The translations under genes were made by a program, and so were the position numbers. From a virus, in the IMG/VR virus record IMGVR_UViG_3300031141_000028, positions 1 through 29,481 of that record: a stretch of DNA of 29,481 bases; one strand, written 5' to 3'. The notes below the pieces were generated by a model that saw nothing but the letters and a program-made list of their open reading frames with translations, did not search any database and was not told where the DNA came from. Of this stretch, positions 21,501 to 28,753 are shown piece by piece. Position 1 is the first letter of the stretch. Each line of letters begins with the position of its first letter.

Positions 21501-22419
21501 TACTGTCAGGGATATCAACTGCGCCTATGTCTCGCAATCCAGCCCTAATATTATCCCCACTTAAAAGCGCACCCTCTTCAGCAGGTCGGGAAAAGGTCAT
21601 GTCTTCTGGATTAGTGCTTAACTCTGTACCAGCTACCGCATTAACCCCGGCTCTAACGCCTTGCTCTACTTTCCTAGTGAGCCAGTTACTTAGTTCAAAC
21701 GGCATACCTGCAAAGCTGGTTATACCCGTGTTAACTCCCATAACTGTGGCTTCTACTGCACCTACGTCACGGATTACCTTACCCGTAAGCAAGAAATCCA
21801 TAATCTCTTGAGGGTCTCCTCCATCCTCTACAGCTTTTTTTAAGTCGTAGGCTTTACCATCAACCTCTAAAACGTCTGTACCCTGAGTATACATAAACTC
21901 TACAATATCCGCCGCAGACGTTCCTTTTTGAAGCTCGTCTAGAAAGCCCCTAGCATTATAGTCCTCTGCATCAGTGCTTTGGACAACCTCTGCTTCCTTC
22001 AAGGCAGCATCTGTCTCCGTATTTTCTGCTACAAACTTTGCAGACTCGGCTGCATATCCTTCAGCATCTGAAACAACTTCCACGGGAGGAGGTAAATTCT
22101 CCAGTCCCAAGTCCTTAGCCATCTGTGACTGTTGAAACTCGGTGTCCCCAGGAAAACGGGGTACAAAGCCTGAAGGCTCTATCGTAGTTGGTTCCACAGG
22201 TACGGGTGCTACTATCTCTGTATTTTCTGCTACAAACTTTGCAGACTCGGCTGCATATCCTTCAGCATCGGATACACTATCCGCAGATACAGGTTCTGTA
22301 GCCGCAGGAGTAAAGAATTTTTCTGTAATTTGACGTTGCTCTTCCTCCGTAGGCTCTTCACCTACGATATTAACAAGTACGCGGCCTTCATCAGGGGTAT
22401 CAATGTATATCTGTCCCAT
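18562..22419 (-). CDS. Giant putative internal virion / DNA-ejection protein (1285 aa)
   Basis: It begins MGQIYIDTPDEGRVLVNIVG, a start recalled from large internal proteins of marine podoviruses. The N-terminal 140 residues are acidic and contain the duplicated unit DAEGYAAESAKFVAENT (51-67 and 118-134). A Gly/Ala-rich hydrophobic region follows (about 355-420, GGAIGSGTAESLAPDNPYWS). The rest is long alpha-helix rich in Ala, Lys and Glu. Such proteins form the trans-envelope conduit on infection (T7 gp15/gp16 analogues), but no lytic transglycosylase motif is visible. GGAGGGAG precedes the ATG, which overlaps the upstream stop (TAATG). Role inferred from size, composition and context. Confidence 0.65.
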   Translation of the reverse strand: MGQIYIDTPDEGRVLVNIVGEEPTEEEQRQITEKFFTPAATEPVSADSVSDAEGYAAESAKFVAENTEIVAPVPVEPTTIEPSGFVPRFPGDTEFQQSQMAKDLGLENLPPPVEVVSDAEGYAAESAKFVAENTETDAALKEAEVVQSTDAEDYNARGFLDELQKGTSAADIVEFMYTQGTDVLEVDGKAYDLKKAVEDGGDPQEIMDFLLTGKVIRDVGAVEATVMGVNTGITSFAGMPFELSNWLTRKVEQGVRAGVNAVAGTELSTNPEDMTFSRPAEEGALLSGDNIRAGLRDIGAVDIPDSKREIPVKYRSLYQGGRVVGENLLPAAGLYKLAIANAIKIGANPNMHPFVAAMAKNPSAFAKGEAVAILGGAIGSGTAESLAPDNPYWSMGGEIIGSVGIGTGTAVVKAVAANSPLAIVGRTVKQVYAGMGTEAARKAAAQEILIALDATKTDLLNRAKVALDEGRDVDGAALKAEADAYTVDNVLAALKASQKSDGSAQLPAGTGSENEGLLGIQNTLMQTSEKFRFAANEQINEALAGQWSLATKLMKNEGTRRMGELMQTRYIQNLLEKEILDKGQIIQDVLKTIPKGDMEAASVAVQNILREGKTNLRKMETFWWDRVDRTQKVDVNEIAKTIRTQEGRVPNAASVAQGEPAQVLNDFITRADNGEAISVGEVLNFRTYFLDLSRAEGAAGNFGSADRFDNIAAAAINVLNTLDGADKAVIDMARKFSLKLNETYNRFWIKDTLASASGGGLSKDPRLTLENATSGSASQTNLNLRDSQDAADFTDSASVGTERQQMIDLGIAEGKKAASEAGNVGPELNTLATEIGGPPNTSIDPTVGGTTRMREMDKPKSDAEARVREDATGNVVYDKVPPRPKEAPPTNDFDGEGIYSLDNEEVYGQLIPLPDKKALGPSMNAAQRVALQNEIRELADASVRDSIPTPEALNRWLSDNSKLVERFPEVKERATQLIAAQEEAITLVAKVDKFSTTEKFNNAVAEVFASDAPNKGFTELVETIRTAAVRQGEDPSKALDQLRASTFDMMITSSKKGDDLDFVGLSNQLFSPMDNASSGLTRMDVMIQNGLMDDDTAKAVASLMFESIRVQKSTAQPRQFNQIMQDSETMINNIARLAGANIGVLFGKGDASLQAAAIGSAFMKNLVDKLPAKKKAEQMEFLFLNPNLLSDYISKNPVIQKRATDKLREALGNIQTRVKDQGYIGAPLGYIWDGVKYVSKSVATSTVNRATKPSVATIGALEGDGEVDPENLPSSLETQMQGAFQ
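22019..22068 (-). repeat. 50-base exact direct repeat, copy 1
   Basis: Identical to 22220-22269, offset 201 bases (67 codons, so in frame). It encodes DAEGYAAESAKFVAENT in the 1285-aa protein. Confidence 0.95.
22220..22269 (-). repeat. 50-base exact direct repeat, copy 2
   Basis: Second copy of the repeat at 22019-22068, nearer the N-terminus of the 1285-aa protein. Synonymous positions are identical too, so duplication is recent or maintained by recombination. Confidence 0.95.
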
Positions 22420-25310
22420 TAGTTACTCCCTCCAAAAGTGTAAATTTTGGTTCCGTCTGCGGCTACCCCAGATTCAGTTAGGGTGCTGGTTGCGGCAGGT
22501 TTATTTCCGGTAGAAACAGTTTCCGTAAGCTGTAAATTTGAGGAGATAGGTACTTTTGCCGCTTGCTCACTAGCGTTCCACTCAGCAAGAAGATTTGTAT
22601 ACGCATCAAGAAGCGGCTTTAAGGACTGCTTCATAACATAGGCTTTTGATTTAGCAGAGGGAGTAGTCCTAGCCTCTGGCGCTAAAGTGGCTTCTTGAGC
22701 ATTAAACGCCCGTGTTAACTCTTGAACAGCACCCATTAATTTACTCTTAGCTTCCTTTTTATTCTCGAAGAAAGTAGTTGGTTTTGGTAAGGTTTCCATA
22801 ATAGCTTGTTTATTAAAGACACTGTCTTTAGAGCCAGCTATAGCTACAGATATCATACGCATGGCGCTATTATTTAAGTTTTCAATGTATGTATTCATCT
22901 GAGTAAGTTCAGGGAAAGTCTCCCACCCGACAATGGCAGTGCCTTCACTTGCAATATTGGCTAACCATGAACCAGAACCAAAGGCTTTGCTTATTGGTAG
23001 ATTACCTCCTGGCTTCTGGACTCTATTTAAGAAGACTTTTGAATCCTTTATTTCTTGAGGAGTTATCGTAACGGTTTGACCATTAACGTCTGTGGTAAAG
23101 CCATTAGCACTTATAGCACTCATATCCTGAACAATCTGCATAGTCTCTGCTTGGTAGGATGCAGGAACACTTACATCTAATCGGTCAAAATTCACCAGTG
23201 ACTGTTCGCCTGTAACGGCGTCTTTTACTATTTCAGTAGTTCCACCTACCATTGCCCGTGCCAAGCCTTGTTCAACGCCGCTATCTATCAAAAATGCTAA
23301 TTTAGCTTCCTGAGTAAGAGTAGTGCTATTAACGCCTACAAGACCCTTCATCATATTAGGGAGAGTATTATCTAAGAAAGCTTTACCTTCAGCTTGCTTA
23401 GTTGGATCAGTAGAAGAAAGTAATTGGTTAGCTTTGAATATTTCCCCGGCTACAAACTCGGAATTAAACGCTTTATCAGCAGGGGTAGCCGCAGTACCGT
23501 CTTTCCAGGTAGTTTCCCAATTAGTCATTACGTTAATAAGGTCTTGCCCTGTTTTTCCTTTATTTGCAGGAAGCATTAGATGGGCTTTAAGGGCTACTTG
23601 GTAAGCATTAATATCCTCATCAGCTTCAAGTATACCTTGCTGTCTAGCTAGAACTCCACGAACTCTGGCAAAGTCTGCCAATGCGTCATCATCTATCCTA
23701 TCTATACCTAGACCTGATACGAATTGATCTAACTCGTTAGTATCTTTAAATGACCTATTAGAAGGGTCTAATTTTTCACTAAGCTTAGTAGCAGCTTGTA
23801 CTTCAATCCGCTTATCCAGTATTGCAGTAACATTAGTTAAGGCTACAGTCTTACCCTTCAGAATGTCAGTATCTCTCAGTACCTGTAAGTCTTCTACACT
23901 CATTTTCATTAGGTTGGCATCAGAGAACCAGCTTTCAGGTTCCTTACTAATATCGGTAAGTTTCTTCCAGCTTGTTTCGAATTTAGCCATATCTGCAACA
24001 CTTGGGACTTTAACTGCCTTTCCTTCAGCGGCTTTTACGAAGAACTCATTTGCAATGTAAAATGCTTCTAGTGCAGTTTGTTTAACTGTGCGTGATTTAT
24101 CAGTATCTAATCCTTCGGCATTTGTTTTATCTACTTCAAAGGCCAGTAGAATATTTAGTTTGCGTAGGGATTCCAGATTAGCGGCATATGACCCGTCACT
24201 TGCGTCCAATACTCCATAAGCAGCAATAGCTTTACGATAATAATTCTCATCTCCCGCAAGGTTCGCACTCGCTTCTGCTAAAGAAACAGAACTGTCCATT
24301 GAAGTTCTAAGTGCAAGTGCGTTTACAACATTATTATACTTCGGACTGTCTGGGGTCAGAGTGCCTAACGCCATTGTTAGGAAGCTCGCGTCTTTAGCTA
24401 TTAATTCCTCTGGCTTCATAAATATTTGTTTATTATCTTCAGTAACTTTTTTAACTGCAACAACAGCGTCCATAGAGGACACAGCGGATGCATTCGTGGT
24501 AGGAATGCTGCCTTGGATTTCTAGTAGTTCTTCTAGGGACTTTGTGTTTAGTTCTTTTAAAGTGTAGCCAGGAATTATATTGACATATCCTTCGTTCGTT
24601 GCCCAAGCTTCAATAGCCGCAATGGCTTTAACATTAGGAACTTCTTTAGCTTTTTCATCTGCCAGCGTACCGGACCAATTAGTTTCAGTTAAACCTGCTA
24701 ACTCAAAGGCTACTGGTTGCTCACCAAATTCTATGCGCCCTGTTGTATCTTCAGGATTAGCTATTTTAGGAGTAACATCTACTAATGTTCCGTCTGTATC
24801 TGTCCTTTGATCAGGGTTTCTGGCTACGGGCTTTAGAGCTTTTAACATATCATCTGTCTGCGTAACCATGCCGCCATCAACTAAAGTTTCAAATTCGGCT
24901 TGATTCACTACAGGTTCGCCTGTTTGACCAGGGACGTAGGCAGACTGCGCTTTCATAAATTCGTTAAGACCAGAAAAATCCGTAAAGTTACCTTGTTTTA
25001 CAGCACTTAATACCGCAGCCTGTGTCTGTGGGTTGTTTTCAATATTAGAATTAGAAGTTAACCAAAACCTAGCTAACTTTGTTTGATCTTTAGCCACTTT
25101 CTCTGCGGCGTCCTGCGCGGCTTTAATTCGGCGGTTCTCTGCACGGGTTTCACGCTTCTCTTCTAAGGCTTCCTGTCGTTTAGCTGCGTCTGACCTTTTC
25201 AGACCACCCACCAGTTCATCAAAGAAACCTGCAAAAGGGTCTGATTTCTTCTTGTACCCGCCAGAAGCAATTCCAGCCCGTACATTAGCCGCTTCAGATT
25301 TAAAGCTCAT
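22419..25310 (-). CDS. Large putative internal virion protein (963 aa)
   Basis: The protein starts MSFKSEAANVRAGIASGGYK; residues 40-75 are a charged coiled-coil-like stretch (KRQEALEEKRETRAENRRIK). The remainder is almost entirely helical, rich in Ala, Lys, Asp and Thr, with no membrane segment or enzyme motif. It is co-translated with the 1285-aa gene (TAATG) and overlaps the 194-aa gene by 11 bases; GAGGA precedes the ATG. Paired giant helical proteins at the end of a late operon are typical of podovirus core/ejection proteins. No direct family recognised. Confidence 0.62.
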   Translation of the reverse strand: MSFKSEAANVRAGIASGGYKKKSDPFAGFFDELVGGLKRSDAAKRQEALEEKRETRAENRRIKAAQDAAEKVAKDQTKLARFWLTSNSNIENNPQTQAAVLSAVKQGNFTDFSGLNEFMKAQSAYVPGQTGEPVVNQAEFETLVDGGMVTQTDDMLKALKPVARNPDQRTDTDGTLVDVTPKIANPEDTTGRIEFGEQPVAFELAGLTETNWSGTLADEKAKEVPNVKAIAAIEAWATNEGYVNIIPGYTLKELNTKSLEELLEIQGSIPTTNASAVSSMDAVVAVKKVTEDNKQIFMKPEELIAKDASFLTMALGTLTPDSPKYNNVVNALALRTSMDSSVSLAEASANLAGDENYYRKAIAAYGVLDASDGSYAANLESLRKLNILLAFEVDKTNAEGLDTDKSRTVKQTALEAFYIANEFFVKAAEGKAVKVPSVADMAKFETSWKKLTDISKEPESWFSDANLMKMSVEDLQVLRDTDILKGKTVALTNVTAILDKRIEVQAATKLSEKLDPSNRSFKDTNELDQFVSGLGIDRIDDDALADFARVRGVLARQQGILEADEDINAYQVALKAHLMLPANKGKTGQDLINVMTNWETTWKDGTAATPADKAFNSEFVAGEIFKANQLLSSTDPTKQAEGKAFLDNTLPNMMKGLVGVNSTTLTQEAKLAFLIDSGVEQGLARAMVGGTTEIVKDAVTGEQSLVNFDRLDVSVPASYQAETMQIVQDMSAISANGFTTDVNGQTVTITPQEIKDSKVFLNRVQKPGGNLPISKAFGSGSWLANIASEGTAIVGWETFPELTQMNTYIENLNNSAMRMISVAIAGSKDSVFNKQAIMETLPKPTTFFENKKEAKSKLMGAVQELTRAFNAQEATLAPEARTTPSAKSKAYVMKQSLKPLLDAYTNLLAEWNASEQAAKVPISSNLQLTETVSTGNKPAATSTLTESGVAADGTKIYTFGGSN

Positions 25311-25884
25311 TTACTAATTCCTCTTCAACCACAGCCTCTTCTTCAAGCGGGACTTCTTCTTCAGGCTCTACAGACCCTAACATTTTAGCCTGTTCATCCT
25401 CAGACGCAGACATGCCCTCTGGCATAGCCATCAGACTACCTGTAGGCTCCTCTGGGACTACCTGTTCCTCTGGAAGTACTTCTTCCTCATCTTCTTGGTC
25501 CACTATGCCTAGAGAGGCTTTTAGAAGGGTAGGCGTAATGATAACGCGGTCTTTATCCTCAACGCCCATCTCGTATTTTAAGCCTACGTCTTTAGCAGCA
25601 ATCTCAATGTAACGGGCGATGGGTCCAGCAATAAGGATTGCAAGGTCAATGCCTATCTTACCTTTGCTGACTGCCTGAAGGAGTATTGTGGTAACAACTG
25701 TAGTTATGTGAGCATCGATACCCAACATCGCAAATACTAATTCTATCTGTTCAGGCTCATCGATCTTATCAATTATATAAGAAACAGCCTCATCATAATC
25801 CACCAAATCCGGTGGCCTGTGCCACGAATAGTTTCGAGTATCTGAAGTATAATTTCCACCAGGGATTGGTGCATCAAGCTGCAT
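25300..25884 (-). CDS. Acidic-tailed virion-associated hypothetical protein (194 aa)
   Basis: Start ATG at 25884 has a perfect AAGGAGG upstream; the longer reading frame to 25929 runs into the previous gene and is rejected. The body begins MQLDAPIPGGNYTSDTRNYS and has a hydrophobic helical middle (TTVVTTILLQAVSKGKIGID). The last 70 residues are Glu/Pro-rich, with EDEEEVLPEEQVVPEEP and a second acidic block. A long acidic tail suggests a chaperone, DNA mimic or partner-binding role in virion assembly. Function unknown. Confidence 0.65.
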   Translation of the reverse strand: MQLDAPIPGGNYTSDTRNYSWHRPPDLVDYDEAVSYIIDKIDEPEQIELVFAMLGIDAHITTVVTTILLQAVSKGKIGIDLAILIAGPIARYIEIAAKDVGLKYEMGVEDKDRVIITPTLLKASLGIVDQEDEEEVLPEEQVVPEEPTGSLMAMPEGMSASEDEQAKMLGSVEPEEEVPLEEEAVVEEELVNEL

Positions 25885-26068
25885 CTTTAGCCTCCTTATC
25901 TTTTTCTTTTTTACTCTTAGTCGGCTCATCTAAAAGATCGTCTTCAAGTGCATCGAAATATTCAGGAGTGTACATCAAGCCTTCTTCTTTAAGCTCCCCA
26001 GTTTTCATAGGCATATTACCCTTTAGAAATACTTTGATTGATTTTTTAACAGCTTCATCAAATGTCAT
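25874..26068 (-). CDS. Small hypothetical protein (64 aa) with Lys-rich tail
   Basis: ATG 26068 follows AGGATAAGTATA and lies just after the stop of the 749-aa gene; an extension to 26122 would overlap that gene without a ribosome site. It begins MTFDEAVKKSIKVFLKGNMP and ends in a charged KSKKEKDKEAKDAA tail. It overlaps the start of the 194-aa gene by 11 bases, so the acidic and basic tailed proteins are coupled and might bind each other. No family recognised. Confidence 0.6.
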   Translation of the reverse strand: MTFDEAVKKSIKVFLKGNMPMKTGELKEEGLMYTPEYFDALEDDLLDEPTKSKKEKDKEAKDAA

Positions 26069-26085
26069 TATACTTATCCTGTAAT

Positions 26086-28335
26086 TTACGTAGTTTTGCC
26101 GCCTAGAAGGGAGGTCATCCATTCCGACCCACTATCAGAGCCAATGAAAGCCCCACCTAATTTTAGAAGGCCGTCTAAGAACCCACCGCCGCTTGATTGT
26201 CCTGCTTGTGCATTCATCTGGGCAACTAAAAGCCTAAGCTCCCGGTCTTGATCGTTGTCAGCAGTTTTCCAAATATAATCTAAGAGGTTGTCTGCGCTGT
26301 CCCATATGTTGTTCTGGACTTCTTGCGTAAGGTCCAGCGCAGCCTTTACATCGGCTGTATGGGCATCTGCCATAAGATTGGTATTGGCAGTTTCCACGGT
26401 TTGACGCCACTTAGCATTTGCAACATCAATATTATATTGCATATTAGTAACAAACTGTTCGCGGGAGTTTTTAATGTCTGCATTGAACTTAGCCGCAGAG
26501 TTTATTTCTCCAGCGTTAAATCTTTTTAAAGTGTTCATTTCTGAAGTATTATGGCGCTGAATAACCGAATTTAATTCAGCATAAAATTTGTCTCGGTCAT
26601 TATTAGTTTCGGCTGTGAACAATCGATTTGCGTTCACTTCTTTTGTATTTTCAAACATAGCCTGAACCAGAGCTTGTTTATTTATTACTTCAGCCTGTTG
26701 CTCATTATTTAAATTAGCCATGTCCATTGCCATGAAGTTTTTAGCATTTAGAACTGCGGCCTGAGAGCGTACATCTAGGTTAGCCATTTCCAGTTTTGCA
26801 AGGACGTTAGCCTTGTTAAGAATAGACTCTTGTTTGTTGTCTAGGTTTTTTACGGTTAAAGTTTGGAAGAAGCTTGCTTCCTTCTCTGCTACACCCAAGG
26901 TGGCTTCCATAATTGCGTTAGCCATTGCAGCCGTAGCAGCGGTTCCTGAGATGCCGCTAAAGGCAATGGACTTCATTGCATTTCGGTGCAGGGAAGCGGC
27001 CCACGGGGGAATCACAGGCTCTCCGTTGGGTCCTTTAAATTCCGCAGTAATGGTCTTCATTTGAAATAAGATTGAAGTCTTAGCGTCTACAAAATCTTTG
27101 CCTTCACTATTTAACTTATCAGCAAGTAGCTTTCCCGCCGCAGTGCTGGTGTCAATTACTTTAGATATGTCTACGTTAGCCCAAGTGTTTAAAGCTATTC
27201 CTAGCTCATTCTTTGTGCCGTCAGCATTAGTGCCTGTAGCTGAACCTGTAATATCAATCGCAAATTTATCTGCGTCTACTAAGGCGTCATCGCTGACTGT
27301 ACCTGTTACCGCATTAACTGTCTCTTTATCCGTAATCTCGTTAAGCTTGGAATCGTAAGTGGAGGTTGCAGTTTGGTCAACTGTACCTACGAGAGAAGCA
27401 TCTCCAGTTGTTACAGCAGTGTATCCGCTGTCTTCTCCTAATTTATATCCATCAGCATCAGGGTTAAGGCTTGTGCCTGAAGCATCTCCATCAACTTGCG
27501 TCATTAAGTCGGCTAATTTTAAACCTCGGTCGGCTAAAAATTTGTTAGGGTCTGCAAGTATTTCATCCATATCGGCTTGGACTTTGAGAAGACCCGCTTT
27601 TTCAGCCATAGCCATAATGTCGCTGCTTGCGTAGCCACCTGAGCCACCAGAGCTAAACGCGGCTTGATTATTTTGCTGGTATGTAGCCACCTGGGCAGCA
27701 CCATCATTATCACCAGAGTCGGTTAGTTTTTGTTGATTAAACTGATACCCAGTCATAGTTCCTTCTGGGTCTAGGTCTCCATTCTCATTTACCTTCATAG
27801 CAAGTTTATCAGTAACGGTTTTTTTGTCTTTGCTAACCACTACTTCATACATCATTCCCAGCGCGTTGTATGAGTAAGACATACCGCCGCCTTTTTTGGT
27901 ATACACGGCTCTACCGTCTACTTCGGTCTCTGGGTCTACTGCGGGGTCCACTCCGTTCGCCCAAGAGGCTATACCGTTAAGAACTTTAGGCAGTGCGCCA
28001 AGAGGGTTAAGAGCTACGCCTAATGCAGCCGAAATCCCTGACTTATCTTTTTCTGGGGCTTTACCTTTTGGCCGGGGTTTAACAATACCACTTGAACTTA
28101 CCGTACCGTCATTACTTGTGGAATTTGCAGTCCCGAAAATAGGTGTGCCATTAATATTCGTGTTGGGTGCAACGGATACTAAGCTAGATGTAGGGTTAGA
28201 TTGTTGATTATCATAGCTAGCCTGAGTTACTAAATCACCGCCACTATAGACAGCCCCATCGTCAGGCGTAAATACGTTTGCAACGCTCTCTGTGAAGCTA
28301 TTACCACCGCCAAAGGTGCTAGACCATAATCCCAT
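26086..28335 (-). CDS. Putative virion structural / internal protein (749 aa)
   Basis: The first 400 residues are Gly/Ser/Thr/Asn-rich and low in hydrophobic helices (MGLWSSTFGGGNSFTESVAN). Residues about 440-700 are a long helical Asn/Gln/Ala-rich region, with repeated units such as LAKLEMANLD and FMAMDMANLNNEQQAEV. The C-terminus, GGGFLDGLLKLGGAFIG and a short tail, looks membrane-active, like internal core or ejection proteins. AGGATAAATAA precedes the ATG, directly after the Rz1-like stop. Tail or internal core protein are both possible; no fold is recognised. Confidence 0.6.
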   Translation of the reverse strand: MGLWSSTFGGGNSFTESVANVFTPDDGAVYSGGDLVTQASYDNQQSNPTSSLVSVAPNTNINGTPIFGTANSTSNDGTVSSSGIVKPRPKGKAPEKDKSGISAALGVALNPLGALPKVLNGIASWANGVDPAVDPETEVDGRAVYTKKGGGMSYSYNALGMMYEVVVSKDKKTVTDKLAMKVNENGDLDPEGTMTGYQFNQQKLTDSGDNDGAAQVATYQQNNQAAFSSGGSGGYASSDIMAMAEKAGLLKVQADMDEILADPNKFLADRGLKLADLMTQVDGDASGTSLNPDADGYKLGEDSGYTAVTTGDASLVGTVDQTATSTYDSKLNEITDKETVNAVTGTVSDDALVDADKFAIDITGSATGTNADGTKNELGIALNTWANVDISKVIDTSTAAGKLLADKLNSEGKDFVDAKTSILFQMKTITAEFKGPNGEPVIPPWAASLHRNAMKSIAFSGISGTAATAAMANAIMEATLGVAEKEASFFQTLTVKNLDNKQESILNKANVLAKLEMANLDVRSQAAVLNAKNFMAMDMANLNNEQQAEVINKQALVQAMFENTKEVNANRLFTAETNNDRDKFYAELNSVIQRHNTSEMNTLKRFNAGEINSAAKFNADIKNSREQFVTNMQYNIDVANAKWRQTVETANTNLMADAHTADVKAALDLTQEVQNNIWDSADNLLDYIWKTADNDQDRELRLLVAQMNAQAGQSSGGGFLDGLLKLGGAFIGSDSGSEWMTSLLGGKTT

Positions 28336-28578
28336 TTATTTATCCTTTTCTTCTTGGCAGGTTCTTATCCTGTCGCGCAAGTTCACATAATCTGTGAGAG
28401 CCGTTTCCAGAGCGGTGCTTGAGGCAGGAAGATTATCAACTTCATCTGCTAATTTCTGGGCATATTCAGGTGAATAATCTGCCATTGGAGGGCAGTATAT
28501 TTCCAGCTTGGTTCTATAGACCGTTCCCGCGCAACCTGTCAGTAAGACTAGCCCGGTCATTAATATCATCTTGTTCAT
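28336..28578 (-). CDS. Outer-membrane spanin lipoprotein (Rz1-like)
   Basis: Starting at ATG 28578 the 80-aa product has a lipoprotein signal MNKMILMTGLVLLTGC with lipobox LLTGC and lipidated Cys16; the upstream extension to 28632 would bury the signal and is rejected. The mature part is soluble with two further cysteines. The gene begins inside the Rz-like gene in another frame, overlapping it by 65 bases, the classic Rz/Rz1 arrangement. It would pair with the inner-membrane spanin to fuse the membranes at lysis. Confidence 0.8.
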   Translation of the reverse strand: MNKMILMTGLVLLTGCAGTVYRTKLEIYCPPMADYSPEYAQKLADEVDNLPASSTALETALTDYVNLRDRIRTCQEEKDK

Positions 28579-28753
28579 GCTCTGCCATCTTCTTATAAAA
28601 GTGAGTGGTCTTTTGCTGTGCTTGTAGATCATCTTTAAGTACTTTGTTTTTTTCAGCGGCGTGACCTTTTACTCTCCCCATCAGATAGATAAGGGGAAGA
28701 GCTATTGTTAAAGTCATAATGATGTAGGATTTAATCTTGCCAAAGATAAACAC
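28514..28753 (-). CDS. Inner-membrane spanin (Rz-like)
   Basis: The 79-aa protein has one N-terminal membrane segment (about residues 9-26, SYIIMTLTIALPLIYLMG) followed by a charged, helical periplasmic region with KDDLQAQQKTTHFYKKMAEH. That topology is typical of i-spanins. It starts GTG at 28753, overlapping the endolysin stop by one base (TAGTG), and its 3' end overlaps the lipoprotein gene. Assignment rests on topology and gene order more than on sequence identity. Confidence 0.75.
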   Translation of the reverse strand: MFIFGKIKSYIIMTLTIALPLIYLMGRVKGHAAEKNKVLKDDLQAQQKTTHFYKKMAEHEQDDINDRASLTDRLRGNGL

